From Branchiostoma floridae (taxonomy: Eukaryota > Chordata > Leptocardii > Amphioxiformes > Branchiostomatidae), in NCBI RefSeq assembly GCF_000003815.2, contig NW_023365765.1, positions 87,631 to 151,630 on the forward strand: a stretch of 64,000 nt of DNA, in the 5' to 3' direction. Below, piece after piece: positions 27,001 through 33,580 of this stretch (the stretch's first letter is position 1; every line of letters begins with the position of its first letter). The notes under the pieces are model-generated. The model did not search any database. It had not been told where the DNA came from and saw nothing but the letters and a program-made list of their open reading frames with translations. Both the position numbers and the translations under genes were made by a program.

Positions 27001-30000
27001 TAATTTTCTTCATTGAACCCCGTGACCCCCACCACTTAACTCCTATTTCTGTACAGTGACAATCTGTAGTTCATTTAAGAGCGTATAACTAAGTTGTGTG
27101 TATAGACTGGTTCGAAATTAGATTAAAATCAAATAGCACAACGCCGATGAAGGTTAGACATGGTAGGCTATGAGATACGCCCCCCAGTGACTGACGAAAG
27201 GCAGTGGATGCTACCCGAAACGCGTACGTCTCTGTTTCCAAAATAAACCAAATTGTTTGAGTAACTGTTGTCTTGCAAACAGAACAACGAGTATAGATAT
27301 TAGTAAATGGGATGTTGTGACCATTAATACTACGTACAAAAATGGATTTTTGCAATATTGGTCGTTGCATCATGATTGATTGATCGATAATTAACACTTG
27401 TTGGTTGTTATGTATTTTTGTGTGAACAGATTCGACCGGCGCATATGATTAAGTCTTTCAAACCTTCATGAGTTGAAAGATATTGGTCTAAGAATAGGAT
27501 TACGAAAACGGACACAGAACCATCGCTTTTACGCTTCAAGTACAAGGAAATAAAGCCTGTTAATAGCTAGCCCTCCTCAAAGCTTTTTTTTTTTCAAGAA
27601 TATATATCCCATACTTCACTCTGCCCCGTATTCCTTTGCACTATTTCAAGTACACGGAAACAGGTGGTGTTTATTGTTCAAGGTTAGCGACCTTTCCTGC
27701 AGTCCAACGTTACAAGGACGGTCTCGCCATGTCGTAATTCTCGGGCAGCGCTAATAGTGTAAGACCTGGCAGATGGTGGGCACATTTCTAAAGGGGGTAT
27801 CAGCGACGCTGTGAGGAAGATACAGAGCAGAGAGCGGCTCTTCCTCCCTCGCTGACCACCAACCCTACCCTGTTCAAAGTGCCCAGGACTATTCCGTACT
27901 GCCCTGGGCACATGAGACACCGTCACCCTTGAAAAGTAACTGATATGAGGCCCGATTCAGTTTGAATTTCTGTTACCTGAAGTCTGAAGGGAATAGCACG
28001 GAGGTAAAAGTATGACTAGAAAGGCAACAATACCCTAAAAAAATAGTCAAAAGATTCGTTTTACGTATCAATGGAATTTGTTGAGCACTCAAATCGCTCG
28101 GCCGCAGCGACGCCACCAAAGTGCCGCAGCTTTTGTGAGCAGGCAGGAAGGAAGTACAAGATGTGTAAACAGTACGGATACCATCTTCTCCAAAGCTAAT
28201 GGTCGCCAAATCAGATAGTAAATTGTTGTTTTCTTAGAATTTGGCAGATGATCAAATGGAAACCTCTTCGAAGGACACTTCGACTCTCGTTGAAAACAAA
28301 AGTGCGCACAGTAAAACCTGCCTAACAACACCGCTTGTGATCGATGGAATCTGATCTAAATGGAGAGGCTGTTCCTGTAGACAGGATTCTTTAATGCTTA
28401 TAAATATCAATGGGACAATAAATAAATACATCAGAAGGACCACCTTAATCCTCAAACCACCGTAGCCTTTTTGTGACGTAGATTACCGTATGGGGTCAAA
28501 ACTGACCCCAAAACGTTTTGTACAAATACAGTTTTTTGTGTGACTCATTTTGTGATTTGTATATATGTATAGTTTCAGTAATCTATTTGGGACAGTCTGA
28601 CATGATTAGGTGAGAATTCTTCTAGCTCATTATCATAATTTATGCAAAAGATCATGAGGACCACATTTTGCACCAACGCTATTCAGACCAGGAAGGAGGT
28701 TTTTGATGCCTGTACCAACTTCAATGCCGTATTGCACCTGAATGGCTTATGCTAGGGCCACCAAACTTGGTAACTTTTTAGAAAATGTTCATAACAAACA
28801 TTTTCAGTGAACAAAGTATGTTCATCATTTTTCATGTTGCCATGGCAACGTAATTCTGACAGATATATTTATTACGTAATTTTCTAATTTTGTATTAAAC
28901 ATTTAGGTTTTAAGGTTTTCTTGGCAAATAACAGTTGTTTATCACATCTTATAAAATTCAACCTAAATTTCATGGCTCAATATTGATAATTAATGCTAAT
29001 TTTATGACGTCATCAGTCAAAATCCAAGATGGCGGCCGATATGACCTAGATGACGTCATAATGTCGTCATATAAAATGATAATGGCACAAAAGTTAGTAC
29101 AATAATTTTGGCTTACATGTGCATCATTCTCTAAAAATTTCGTGCTCCTACAATAAGTAGTTTAGGTGTGGGTAACAAAAGTTTGTTTAAAAAAATGCTG
29201 GGGTCAATTTTGACCCCACTGGACCATGCATAGACTTTCGAGGATAACTTAATCAACAATTAGCCATTCTCGGTAACAACGTATAAGAAGTTATAGGACA
29301 TATATACAAACAAACTCCTGGAAGGAAATTTGTTTTCGACCAGAAATGACATAATGGCACACATTGATATACGCCTGGGGTCAGTTTTGACCCCATACGG
29401 TGGTTTGAGGGTTAAAGTGGTCACATTGGCCAGGTGGTCTTTATGTAGATGCGGTCACTTGTACAGGTTTGACTACTTTATGTACTGGGTTGTTTCTTTC
29501 GATCTCTTTTCTTTGCCACGCTCTTTATTTCCCCCCACCCCTTCTCCTTTGGACTATCAAATCTTGGAATGCTCACTTACACACATAACACGTACCTCTC
29601 TGATACCCAAGTGGAAAGAAATTGACTCTAACTTGGCGTCTGACTGGAGGAACTAAAAGCAGAGTAAGGGTTGAATCTGTTCATCGAGTGCATACAACAA
29701 TCCCTTTGTCAGAGACAGTCTCGACCGTATCATTCAGGGTTAATAAAATTGGCTTCATGAAACACTAGCTCACTTAAAGTTAAGTTACGGGTTGGTATTG
29801 GAGTGTTACTAAAGATATTGTAGTACCTTAAAGTAAAGTTACGGATCGTATCTGTTCTTTGAGGACTCTTTGAGTGCACACAACAACCCCTTTGTCAGAG
29901 AAGTTCTAGACTGTACCATTCCCGGTTAAATGAAATCGGCTCCCTCAAACACAAACTCACTAATATAAAGTATGTCATTTGGATCATTATCAAAGATGCG

Positions 30001-33000
30001 ATAGTAACTTAAAGTAACGTTACGGATTGGACCTTTTCTTTGAGTGCACACAACGATCTCTTTGTCCGAGATTCTAGACTGTATCATTCCGGGTTAATGA
30101 AAGTGACTTCCTGAAACACTAGCTCACCTTGTGATGGCATGTCATGTCCTCATGAATCAAGTACAACACACTGTTCCAATTATGTGCTTGCTTTATTTGA
30201 GGACTGGGTGAAAACAAACTCGAGACGAAATGACAACACTGGGGTGAGCTGAGGACAAACACCCTTGTGCAGTAGATGGACGTGATCTGCCAGGAGTATA
30301 CGGTTTACTATTGGCAAGATCTAGAGCAAAATGATATAGATATGAGCATGGCCGACAGACTCACAACAAATCAAACTAAGGAGATATTTGTATGAAGTTT
30401 TCGTTGCAAGATCTCCTCCCCCTTTCCATTACACACCACCTGGCCTTTACCAAATTTTAGGCGTGGAAAAAATGGGGCTAGTTGGAACTCCACAACCGTT
30501 ACCTAGTCTGGGTGCTTTCCTGATGGTCGTTATAGTGGTCTTTGGGGGGGGGGGGGGGGGGGGGAATGGCTACCGTAATATAACGGATGCATTTTTATAC
30601 CCACAGTCTGCTTTCAATAGCCTGACTCAGAATAGAGACATTCATCCTTCATATGACAATGATATTTCAGACTGTCTGCCAATGTAGGTAGGTAGTCAAC
30701 GTACATGCACGGGGTAATACCGCACCGTCGTGGTTATGCCACCCCCGTATTGTTAAGACGGGGTGCGCCAGGTCGCCCGTCCGGGTGAATGATGTGTGAT
30801 CTATTGAGGATATGGGATGTACTGGAGACAGAGTTTCCATTCCCGACACAGACAGTATTGTTTCCTGTGTGTGTTCAACCACTGTGTACTGAGTACACTG
30901 TTGACATCTGAGTCAGTCCAATACAGGCCAGGGCTGAGTACATTGCAGTAGGAAGGGAGGGGGACAAACAACCCCTGACGGTCCACTAGCTCTTGAACGA
31001 TGAATGATTCATTTGTTCCTCTGGCCTTGTCTATTTTGTTTCCATTGCTGAATGTGTCTTGCTCATCTTGCTCTTCGCTGCGTTAGCAATCGATTCCATC
31101 TATTGATGACCCCAGATTACCCAGTGTCAGTTTGGCTAAATTATACAGCAAGCGCGACAAGTGTGAACTTAAGGTTCTTTTGCTCCTGTGTCCTTTAAGC
31201 TTTACCCAGAGAACAGAAATTCTGAACATAGTATAGCCAAGTTCATAGCTCACCACCGAATGCGACCCTTCCCCCTCCGTACCTTGACTGACTCTGCTTT
31301 TCACTGACACATCTTTAATTTGTAGCTCTTTAATAGAAGGAGTTGACATAGCTGGTTTGTTCATGTCTACATGGATAAAATGTACTTGTACACATGTATT
31401 TCTAAGCAACGAGTAGCTGGAGAAAACATGACATGTCTTACCTTTTTGACCTTGAACCACGGTCACGGTCATTGTCACGACCTAAATGGGAAAGAGAAAA
31501 CACGTCACTGTTCAGTGTACATGATCACATGTACCATTGTTTGCAATGTACCGCATAGTCACAGCGTAGTGGGCTACTTTCGGTAACAAAATCAAAATTT
31601 GTTTTTGGATCCGCCATGTTTTATTGCGCGCGGTGCATCATGGTCGTCCCTAGTGATTTCCAAAATGGCCGCCGTCCAACTCTCTGACAGTCTGTCATGC
31701 CAAGAGAGTTATCCTGTGGGCGAGTTGTTATCGTGAGTTGGGAGCCTTTGTGATGATAAACCTTGACTTCCTCATACATCAGGGGCGACAAAGGTGGATG
31801 AAGGTAGATCTACAGCCTGTGATGATTATAGATTCATCCTACTTCCAAGAGTTTAAACAGAAATATAGCTTCACTGAATCTCTCATTGTAACATGTCGGG
31901 GATAGCTGAAGATTATGAAGAAAGGCTTTGTGTAATGACCTGAGAGGTATAGAATTGAACAGAATAGTCATCTCTCGCCCTGCAAGAAAGACTCACCCTG
32001 GCAAGGGATCTTCATATCTACCTTGGACCCTCCCCCAACGACTTGGAGGATCCTGGAGGTCAAGGTACTAGGTTAGGTGCGCAGGTAGAGTTGAGCATGT
32101 TTTCCCACCCATACTTTACTTTGCCAGTATCCTGACGTAATGTGTTGACACACCTCTTCAAATTACAAGTGTAATCGAGTGGGAGGGAAAAACCTGCGCT
32201 CTGTCAACAGTGCCGCTGTTTTGTGTCTGCTGTACCCGAGCTAGAAAAATATCACCATTGCCAGGATGGGTGATTTTAATTTCCGAAACTATGTAAAGGA
32301 CGAACAAGCGAGGCGTATGTATACACAAGGTGCAATCCATCCAAGGTAAACAGAAAAAAAACACAGCCTTGAATGTTAAAATGGGCTTCCCTCCAACAAA
32401 AACAAATTGAAATCACCCACATTGTGTTGCGAAATCACAGTGGTCACTGTTCTATTTCAAGGTCACGACCAAATGACCCTCTTATATACACAAATTCAGC
32501 ACATTTAGTCGGTCATGATCCAGCACAACTCACACCAAGACTCCATGGGGGTTAGGTTAGTGTTTGACTTACTGTCGTAGCGTGGGCCTCCGATAACAAA
32601 TTAAAGTTTTAGATAAAAATATCAGATATACACCACCCCCGCTTTGCTTCGGTCGGAGTCAATGATCTCCAAGCAGATCCTACGGTAGCATAATAGTATG
32701 AAAAGCTGGCAGAGAAGTGAAGTCAGCCTAAGTGATCCTAAGTGTGTATGCTATACCAGTGCCCGTCTGACTTCCTCTTGCCGGCGCTCCTTTGCTACTA
32801 CTCCTTTGCCAGCTTTGCTACGCTCTTATGGCACCATAGGATCTGCTTGGAGATTATTGTTTCATACCAGCACCACCCCCAACACCCCCCCCCTCCCTCC
32901 TCCACACACACTTGGTATAGACTCCCATTTACCGTCCTGAGCACAGCTGGCAGCCGAATGCCGAAACAGGCAAATATTGCCAGAATGTAGAGCAAAGAGC

Positions 33001-33580
33001 TCCGAGCATCTGGATGATCTGGGGGATGGCTGGACTTCCTAGTAGATTCGACTGGTCAATCTTTATGCTAGTATTAAGTCTCAGTGAGTTTTGAACCCCG
33101 GCCAAATAAAATTGTGTAAATCCACAATAAGTATCGAAACCAACTGCAAACTATTTCACTTATCATCAGGTACCGTGCCTTTAACATGAATTTACGAACT
33201 TGTCTTTCGGAGGGACGTGCCTTGAGCACATAAATCGGCCTCATTACTCAAACTTGGGTACCTACTGGCTGCAAATGATTTCGATATACCACATATGTAT
33301 TATTAGTACTTAGAAGATCTTGGAATGATACACACAGAAAACTGTTACACACGCTAGATAATTGTGACATACCTCCGATGAGATTAGCCATATTGCGAGG
33401 ACCTGTGAGGTATGCACAGTACAAATTGCTTACATTCTTACAGCAATTATGTAAGTCTGAACAAACAGAACAAAATCCGAGCGCTCTTACCTGCATTACG
33501 GCGACCACGGCCAACATGCAGACCCTGCAGGACACCGCCTGGGATCCTCCCTCGGATTTCCGTGCGTTTAACTGCATCAT
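1..33580 (-). CDS. Galaxin-repeat plus thrombospondin type-1 secreted protein (partial, 18 exons)
   Basis: A multi-exon gene assembled from splice sites and phase: 33580-33491, 31481-31442, 18395-18142, 17479-17292, 16606-16402, 15858-15658, 15222-15076, 14634-14515, 14089-13861, 7758-7606, 5435-5295, 5066-4980, 4379-4209, 3054-2899, 2521-2351, 1414-1259, 790-610 and 90-1 (incomplete). All junctions join in frame, giving at least 926 codons. Order: hydrophobic leader (about residues 22-43), galaxin-like dicysteine repeats (about 50-430), Gly/Ser/Glu-rich linkers (about 430-618), then five TSP1 repeats (about 620 onward) with a linker exon after the first. Galaxins are dicysteine-repeat proteins first found in coral skeletal organic matrix; TSP1 modules bind matrix and glycans. 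A secreted matrix or cell-surface role is inferred. The C-terminus lies outside the window. Joining exon 2 to exon 3 over about 13 kb rests on phase only; exons could be missed there. Confidence 0.8.
236..300. repeat. End fragment of GTCACATTT-type inverted-repeat element
   Basis: Matches the left arm of the element at 39,464-39,660 (TTTCCAAACCGGG, GACCGGGCAGCTTT, GGGAACGAAAAGTA). Lies in the intron between TSP1 repeats 4 and 5. No other content was recognised in 91-609. Confidence 0.55.
610..790 (-). CDS. Exon 17: TSP1 repeat 4
   Basis: Fifty-nine codons, phase 1 to 2: [28 protein letters not shown], ending CIQRPCP. Acceptor TTGCCAG, donor ACAG|GTGATT. Confidence 0.9.
832..905. repeat. Fragment of dispersed CGTTTCCAAAA/GTTGCTT repeat
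   Basis: Shares CCGTTTCCAAAA, CATATCCAGTTGCTT and CTGCTTTTTGGC with 20,434-20,530, and less closely with 27,150-27,275. The style (GACGAAAG...GAAACG) is reminiscent of Penelope-like element ends, but no reverse transcriptase is present. Confidence 0.4.
1259..1414 (-). CDS. Exon 16: TSP1 repeat 3
   Basis: A 156-bp 1-1 exon: [30 protein letters not shown], ending CNPEKCP. Acceptor CTGCCAG, donor CCAG|GTGGGG. Confidence 0.9.
1899..1923. repeat. (AT)n microsatellite
   Basis: About 12 uninterrupted AT units within the intron between TSP1 repeats 2 and 3. The remainder of 1,415-2,102 shows nothing recognisable. Confidence 0.9.
2103..2314. mobile_element. MITE family A, full copy
   Basis: Terminal inverted repeats TACTGTAAATGCA / CATTTACAGTA, with internal ACCGCGAA-rich inverted arms. 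Very similar copies lie at 51,440-51,609, 54,060-54,269 and 63,474-63,691. Non-coding, with a probable TA target duplication. It lies 37 bp past the donor of the TSP1-2 exon. Confidence 0.85.
2351..2521 (-). CDS. Exon 15: TSP1 repeat 2
   Basis: A 171-bp 1-1 exon: [28 protein letters not shown], ending CLVKACP. Acceptor GTTACAG, donor CCAG|GTAAGT. The cysteine spacing matches TSP1. Confidence 0.9.
2899..3054 (-). CDS. Exon 14: Gly/Ser linker between TSP1 repeats 1 and 2
   Basis: Fifty-one codons, phase 1 to 1, open throughout ([17 protein letters not shown]). Acceptor GTCTCCAG, donor CCTA|GTAAGA. Skipping it would keep frame, so it may be alternative. Composition resembles exons 10 and 11. 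No domain recognised. Confidence 0.5.
3055..4208. other. Intron between TSP1 repeat 1 and its linker exon
   Basis: No further phase-1 exon with good splice sites or recognisable repeat was seen here. Confidence 0.4.
4209..4379 (-). CDS. Exon 13: TSP1 repeat 1
   Basis: One thrombospondin type-1 repeat in one symmetric 1-1 exon of 171 bp: WSPWGEW, CSKTCG, RRRTC, CQGPD, ending CNPIPCP. The WxxWxxW tryptophans (C-mannosylation) and CxxTCG (O-fucosylation consensus) are present. Acceptor GACAAAG, donor CCAG|GTACTT. Confidence 0.9.
4980..5066 (-). CDS. Exon 12: short acidic linker
   Basis: Twenty-eight codons, phase 1 to 1 ([13 protein letters not shown]). Acceptor TTTCAG, donor TCAG|GTAACA. It sits directly before the first TSP1 exon. 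Confidence 0.6.
5295..5435 (-). CDS. Exon 11: linker
   Basis: Forty-six codons, phase 1 to 1, with two imperfect LSEIEG motifs and a basic/serine stretch. Acceptor GCGTAG, donor GAAG|GTAAGT. No recognised domain. Confidence 0.65.
5645..5927. mobile_element. Foldback MITE, about 40-bp inverted arms
   Basis: The left arm (TTATGTTGCAATTTTACAC, CATCCGTACACAAAATAAA) is the near-perfect inverted complement of the right arm at 5,886-5,926. Non-coding. The open frame inside is a by-product of the arms. Confidence 0.8.
6658..7122. repeat. 22-bp minisatellite with 14 CACGTG sites
   Basis: A tandem array of a 22-bp unit (consensus TCACGTGGTAGTCACAAGTG plus two bases), best preserved at 6,790-6,885. 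CACGTG starts at 6658, 6680, 6702, 6713, 6770, 6792, 6812, 6834, 6856, 6878, 6942, 7038, 7060 and 7117. CACGTG is the palindromic E-box bound by MYC/MAX, USF and CLOCK-type bHLH factors. The array is intronic. No repeat was recognised elsewhere in 5,928-7,605. Confidence 0.9.
7606..7758 (-). CDS. Exon 10: linker
   Basis: Fifty codons, phase 1 to 1, rich in Ser, Thr, Gly and Pro ([18 protein letters not shown]). Acceptor CCACACAG, donor CCAG|GTAATA. No recognised domain. Support is the matching phase on both sides and composition like neighbouring linker exons. Confidence 0.6.
10789..11107. repeat. Direct tandem duplication, period 168 bp
   Basis: Two copies starting at 10,789 and 10,957 share CCTGTCTGATGTGCCTTTGC and a long following stretch (GTCCTACGTGGTGAAACTCA, AACAAGGGTTAAGTTACACC). 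The second halves have diverged. Non-coding. Confidence 0.85.
12196..12365 (+). repeat. Dispersed repeat family E
   Basis: Begins with a GT/GTCT-rich tract, followed by ACTCAAGAACGGCTGG and ending CTTGGTACTGCAGTGGAACT. Related copies are at 48,585-48,765 (plus) and 61,990-62,190 (minus). It resembles a short interspersed element. No coding capacity. Confidence 0.6.
13306..13501. mobile_element. Foldback MITE (ATATAGGATATAGG arms)
   Basis: Arms AATATAGGATATAGGAGAATT and TTACACAACCAGCA at the left are inverted at the right (TGCTGGTTGTGTAA, AATTCTCCTATATCC). About 60-bp terminal inverted repeats, non-coding. Confidence 0.85.
13861..14089 (-). CDS. Exon 9: end of galaxin block and TSVE-repeat linker
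   Basis: Seventy-six codons, phase 0 to 1. It opens with [10 protein letters not shown] (last dicysteine) and becomes a linker with imperfect repeats ([14 protein letters not shown]). Acceptor GATGCAG, donor GAAG|GTAAAG. This exon marks the switch from phase-0 galaxin exons to phase-1 linker/TSP1 exons. Confidence 0.75.
14515..14634 (-). CDS. Exon 8: galaxin-like repeat
   Basis: Forty codons, phase 0 to 0. It reads CLRCGNSLS and [10 protein letters not shown]. Acceptor ATGACAG, donor CAG|GTGAGG. It is a shortened repeat lacking the YNPxTH part. Confidence 0.75.
14899..14922. repeat. Homopolymer C run (24 bp)
   Basis: Uninterrupted C tract in the intron between galaxin exons 7 and 8. A likely assembly or polymorphism hotspot. 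Confidence 0.9.
15076..15222 (-). CDS. Exon 7: galaxin-like repeat
   Basis: Forty-nine codons, phase 0 to 0, with [15 protein letters not shown] and YNPETHFCC. Acceptor TTGTCTAG, donor ACC|GTATGT. Confidence 0.85.
15658..15858 (-). CDS. Exon 6: galaxin-like repeats
   Basis: Sixty-seven codons, phase 0 to 0. It begins directly with CCGSNK, completing the SEPHYK of exon 5, then shows [20 protein letters not shown] and YNPETHTCC. Acceptor ACTGCCAG, donor GAG|GTAAGG. It carries two full dicysteine cycles. Confidence 0.85.
16402..16606 (-). CDS. Exon 5: galaxin-like repeat (intact copy)
   Basis: Sixty-eight codons: [19 protein letters not shown], then YDPTTHHCC, then CNRCG, ending in SEPHYK. Acceptor ATTATCAG, donor AAG|GTGTCC, phase 2 to 0. 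Its 5' half and acceptor are duplicated at 16,895-17,006. This copy has both splice sites and is the likely functional exon. Confidence 0.85.
16660..16892. mobile_element. Foldback MITE with 9-bp target-site duplication
   Basis: The two halves are inverted complements over about 100 bp each. Termini are TACCCTGGG and CCCAGGGTA, and inner arms share GCCCGCCGATCTC and the AAACTCCCCG region. It is flanked by a perfect 9-bp repeat, CAGAACCCC (16,651-16,659 and 16,893-16,901). Nine-bp duplications are typical of Mutator-like elements. No coding capacity. It lies on the junction of the exon-5 partial duplication. Confidence 0.85.
16895..17006 (-). pseudogene. Partial duplicate of galaxin exon 5, no donor
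   Basis: Nearly identical to the 5' part of exon 5 (acceptor through HHCCEGF), plus the flanking intron. Homology stops at the CGAACCCC/AGAACCCC junction, so the CNRCG half and donor are missing. The open frame continues into the neighbouring foldback element and stops near 16,793. Its acceptor is as good as that of exon 5, so it could act as a decoy or alternative terminal exon. Otherwise it is a dead fragment. Confidence 0.8.
17292..17479 (-). CDS. Exon 4: galaxin-like repeat
   Basis: Sixty-two codons with [22 protein letters not shown] and the first half of the next CxxCG unit (YECHR|CG). Acceptor TCCTTTAG, donor CG|GTAGGT, phase 0 to 2. The split arginine codon is completed by exon 5. 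Confidence 0.85.
17780..18033. repeat. Copy of GTCACATTT-type inverted-repeat element
   Basis: The right part (TTTTTCGTTAA, GTCCGACCTGG, TTGCAAATGTGACGTTA) matches the right arm of the element at 39,464-39,660, including the AAAAAGAATAGACGTGGG interior. The left boundary is uncertain. Intronic, between galaxin exons 3 and 4. Confidence 0.6.
18142..18395 (-). CDS. Exon 3: galaxin-like repeat
   Basis: Eighty-four codons. It shows YDPLTHTCC, then [13 protein letters not shown] and YDPETNICC: the repeating pattern of galaxin-type proteins (Y-[ND]-P-x-T-H-x-CC, then CxxCG, then CCG). Acceptor CTCCTAG, donor AAG|GTACAT, phase 1 to 0. A short copy of its 5' end and acceptor lies at 18,505-18,560. 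Confidence 0.85.
18505..18560 (-). repeat. Duplicate of the exon-3 acceptor region
   Basis: Repeats the 5' end of exon 3 and its acceptor (GGGTCTATTGATGACACTTC, GTATTCTGGCGCTAGG). An internal deletion removes the CCAGAGAGG part. It carries an acceptor but no full exon, so it is a fragment. Confidence 0.75.
20434..20530. repeat. Fragment of dispersed Penelope-style repeat
   Basis: GTTAGACATCCAGG, ATACGCCACTGACGAAAGACA, then CCGTTTCCAAAACCATATCC. Related to 27,150-27,275 and 832-905. The GAAAC part seen at 27.2 kb is lost here. Confidence 0.5.
22677..23566. repeat. Three tandem copies of a ~300-bp repeat
   Basis: Units start at 22,677, 22,987 and 23,285 with CGATTCAAGAACACGAACTG. They share GGCCATCTGGAGAAA, GATACTGCGTCAT, ACGTGGTTCAAGTAAAACAT, AACAAGGTCCTCGCCAAGAC and CTACAATTAC. 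Periods are 310 and 298 bp; the third unit is slightly shorter. No open frame spans it. Confidence 0.9.
24350..24480 (+). repeat. SINE tail fragment
   Basis: CCCCTTCGGAAAGGTACTTT, TTTCCTCAGT and CTTCGGTTAGCGAC match the body of the tRNA-headed SINE at 58,321-58,565. No tRNA-like head is recognisable here. Confidence 0.6.
27150..27275. repeat. Penelope-style repeat with hammerhead-like core
   Basis: GTTAGACATGG, ATACGCCCCCCAGTGA, CTGACGA (27,191-27,197), then GAAA (27,217-27,220) and CGTACGTC. CTGANGA...GAAA...GTC is the conserved core order of hammerhead ribozymes, which occur in Penelope-like retroelements. Stem I pairing is poor, so this is a decayed copy at best. Confidence 0.45.
28449..29411. 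mobile_element. Non-autonomous piggyBac-like element
   Basis: Flanked by TTAA on both sides (28,445-28,448 and 29,412-29,415), the hallmark piggyBac target. Ends are TCCTCAAACCACCGTA and, inverted, TACGGTGGTTTGAGGG. A GGGGTCAAAACTGACCCC palindrome follows each end, with another copy at about 29,200. 963 bp, no transposase. The left end has a ~25-bp insertion duplicating CCGTA. Confidence 0.8.
30544..30564. repeat. Homopolymer G run (21 bp)
   Basis: Uninterrupted G tract within intron 2. Assembly-sensitive, no other meaning apparent. Confidence 0.9.
31442..31481 (-). CDS. Exon 2: end of signal peptide
   Basis: A 40-bp exon between a TTTAG acceptor and a GTAAGA donor, phase 0 to 1. It reads [13 protein letters not shown], extending the hydrophobic core of exon 1 and ending in a plausible signal-peptidase region. 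The leftover base joins the exon at 18,395 in frame. It is short, so support comes from the splice sites and the continuous hydrophobic leader. Confidence 0.6.
31482..33490. other. Intron 1 of the galaxin/TSP1 gene
   Basis: No exon recognised. A SINE-tail-like fragment occurs near 33,170-33,240 (CCGTGCCTTTAACATG, TTCGGAGGGACGTG). Confidence 0.4.
33491..33580 (-). CDS. Exon 1: start codon and first half of signal peptide
   Basis: Thirty codons from ATG to a strong donor (CAG|GTAAGA), phase 0. The start is hydrophilic ([12 protein letters not shown]), followed by a hydrophobic run ([10 protein letters not shown]) that continues in exon 2. A second in-frame Met at residue 22 would give a conventional short signal peptide, so the true start may be there. 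The promoter and any 5' UTR exon were not identified. Confidence 0.65.

Larger units (their letters stand above)
18561..31441. other. Intron 2 of the galaxin/TSP1 gene, repeat-filled
   Basis: About 13 kb without a supportable exon. It holds Penelope-style repeat fragments (20.4 and 27.2 kb), a triplicated ~300-bp repeat (22.7-23.6 kb), a SINE fragment (24.35 kb), a piggyBac-like element (28.4-29.4 kb), a degenerate roughly 200-bp repeated block at 29.65-30.13 kb (TTAAAGTAAAGTTACGG, CTTTGTCAGAGA) and a 21-bp G run (30,544-30,564). An extra in-frame exon cannot be excluded. Confidence 0.5.
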
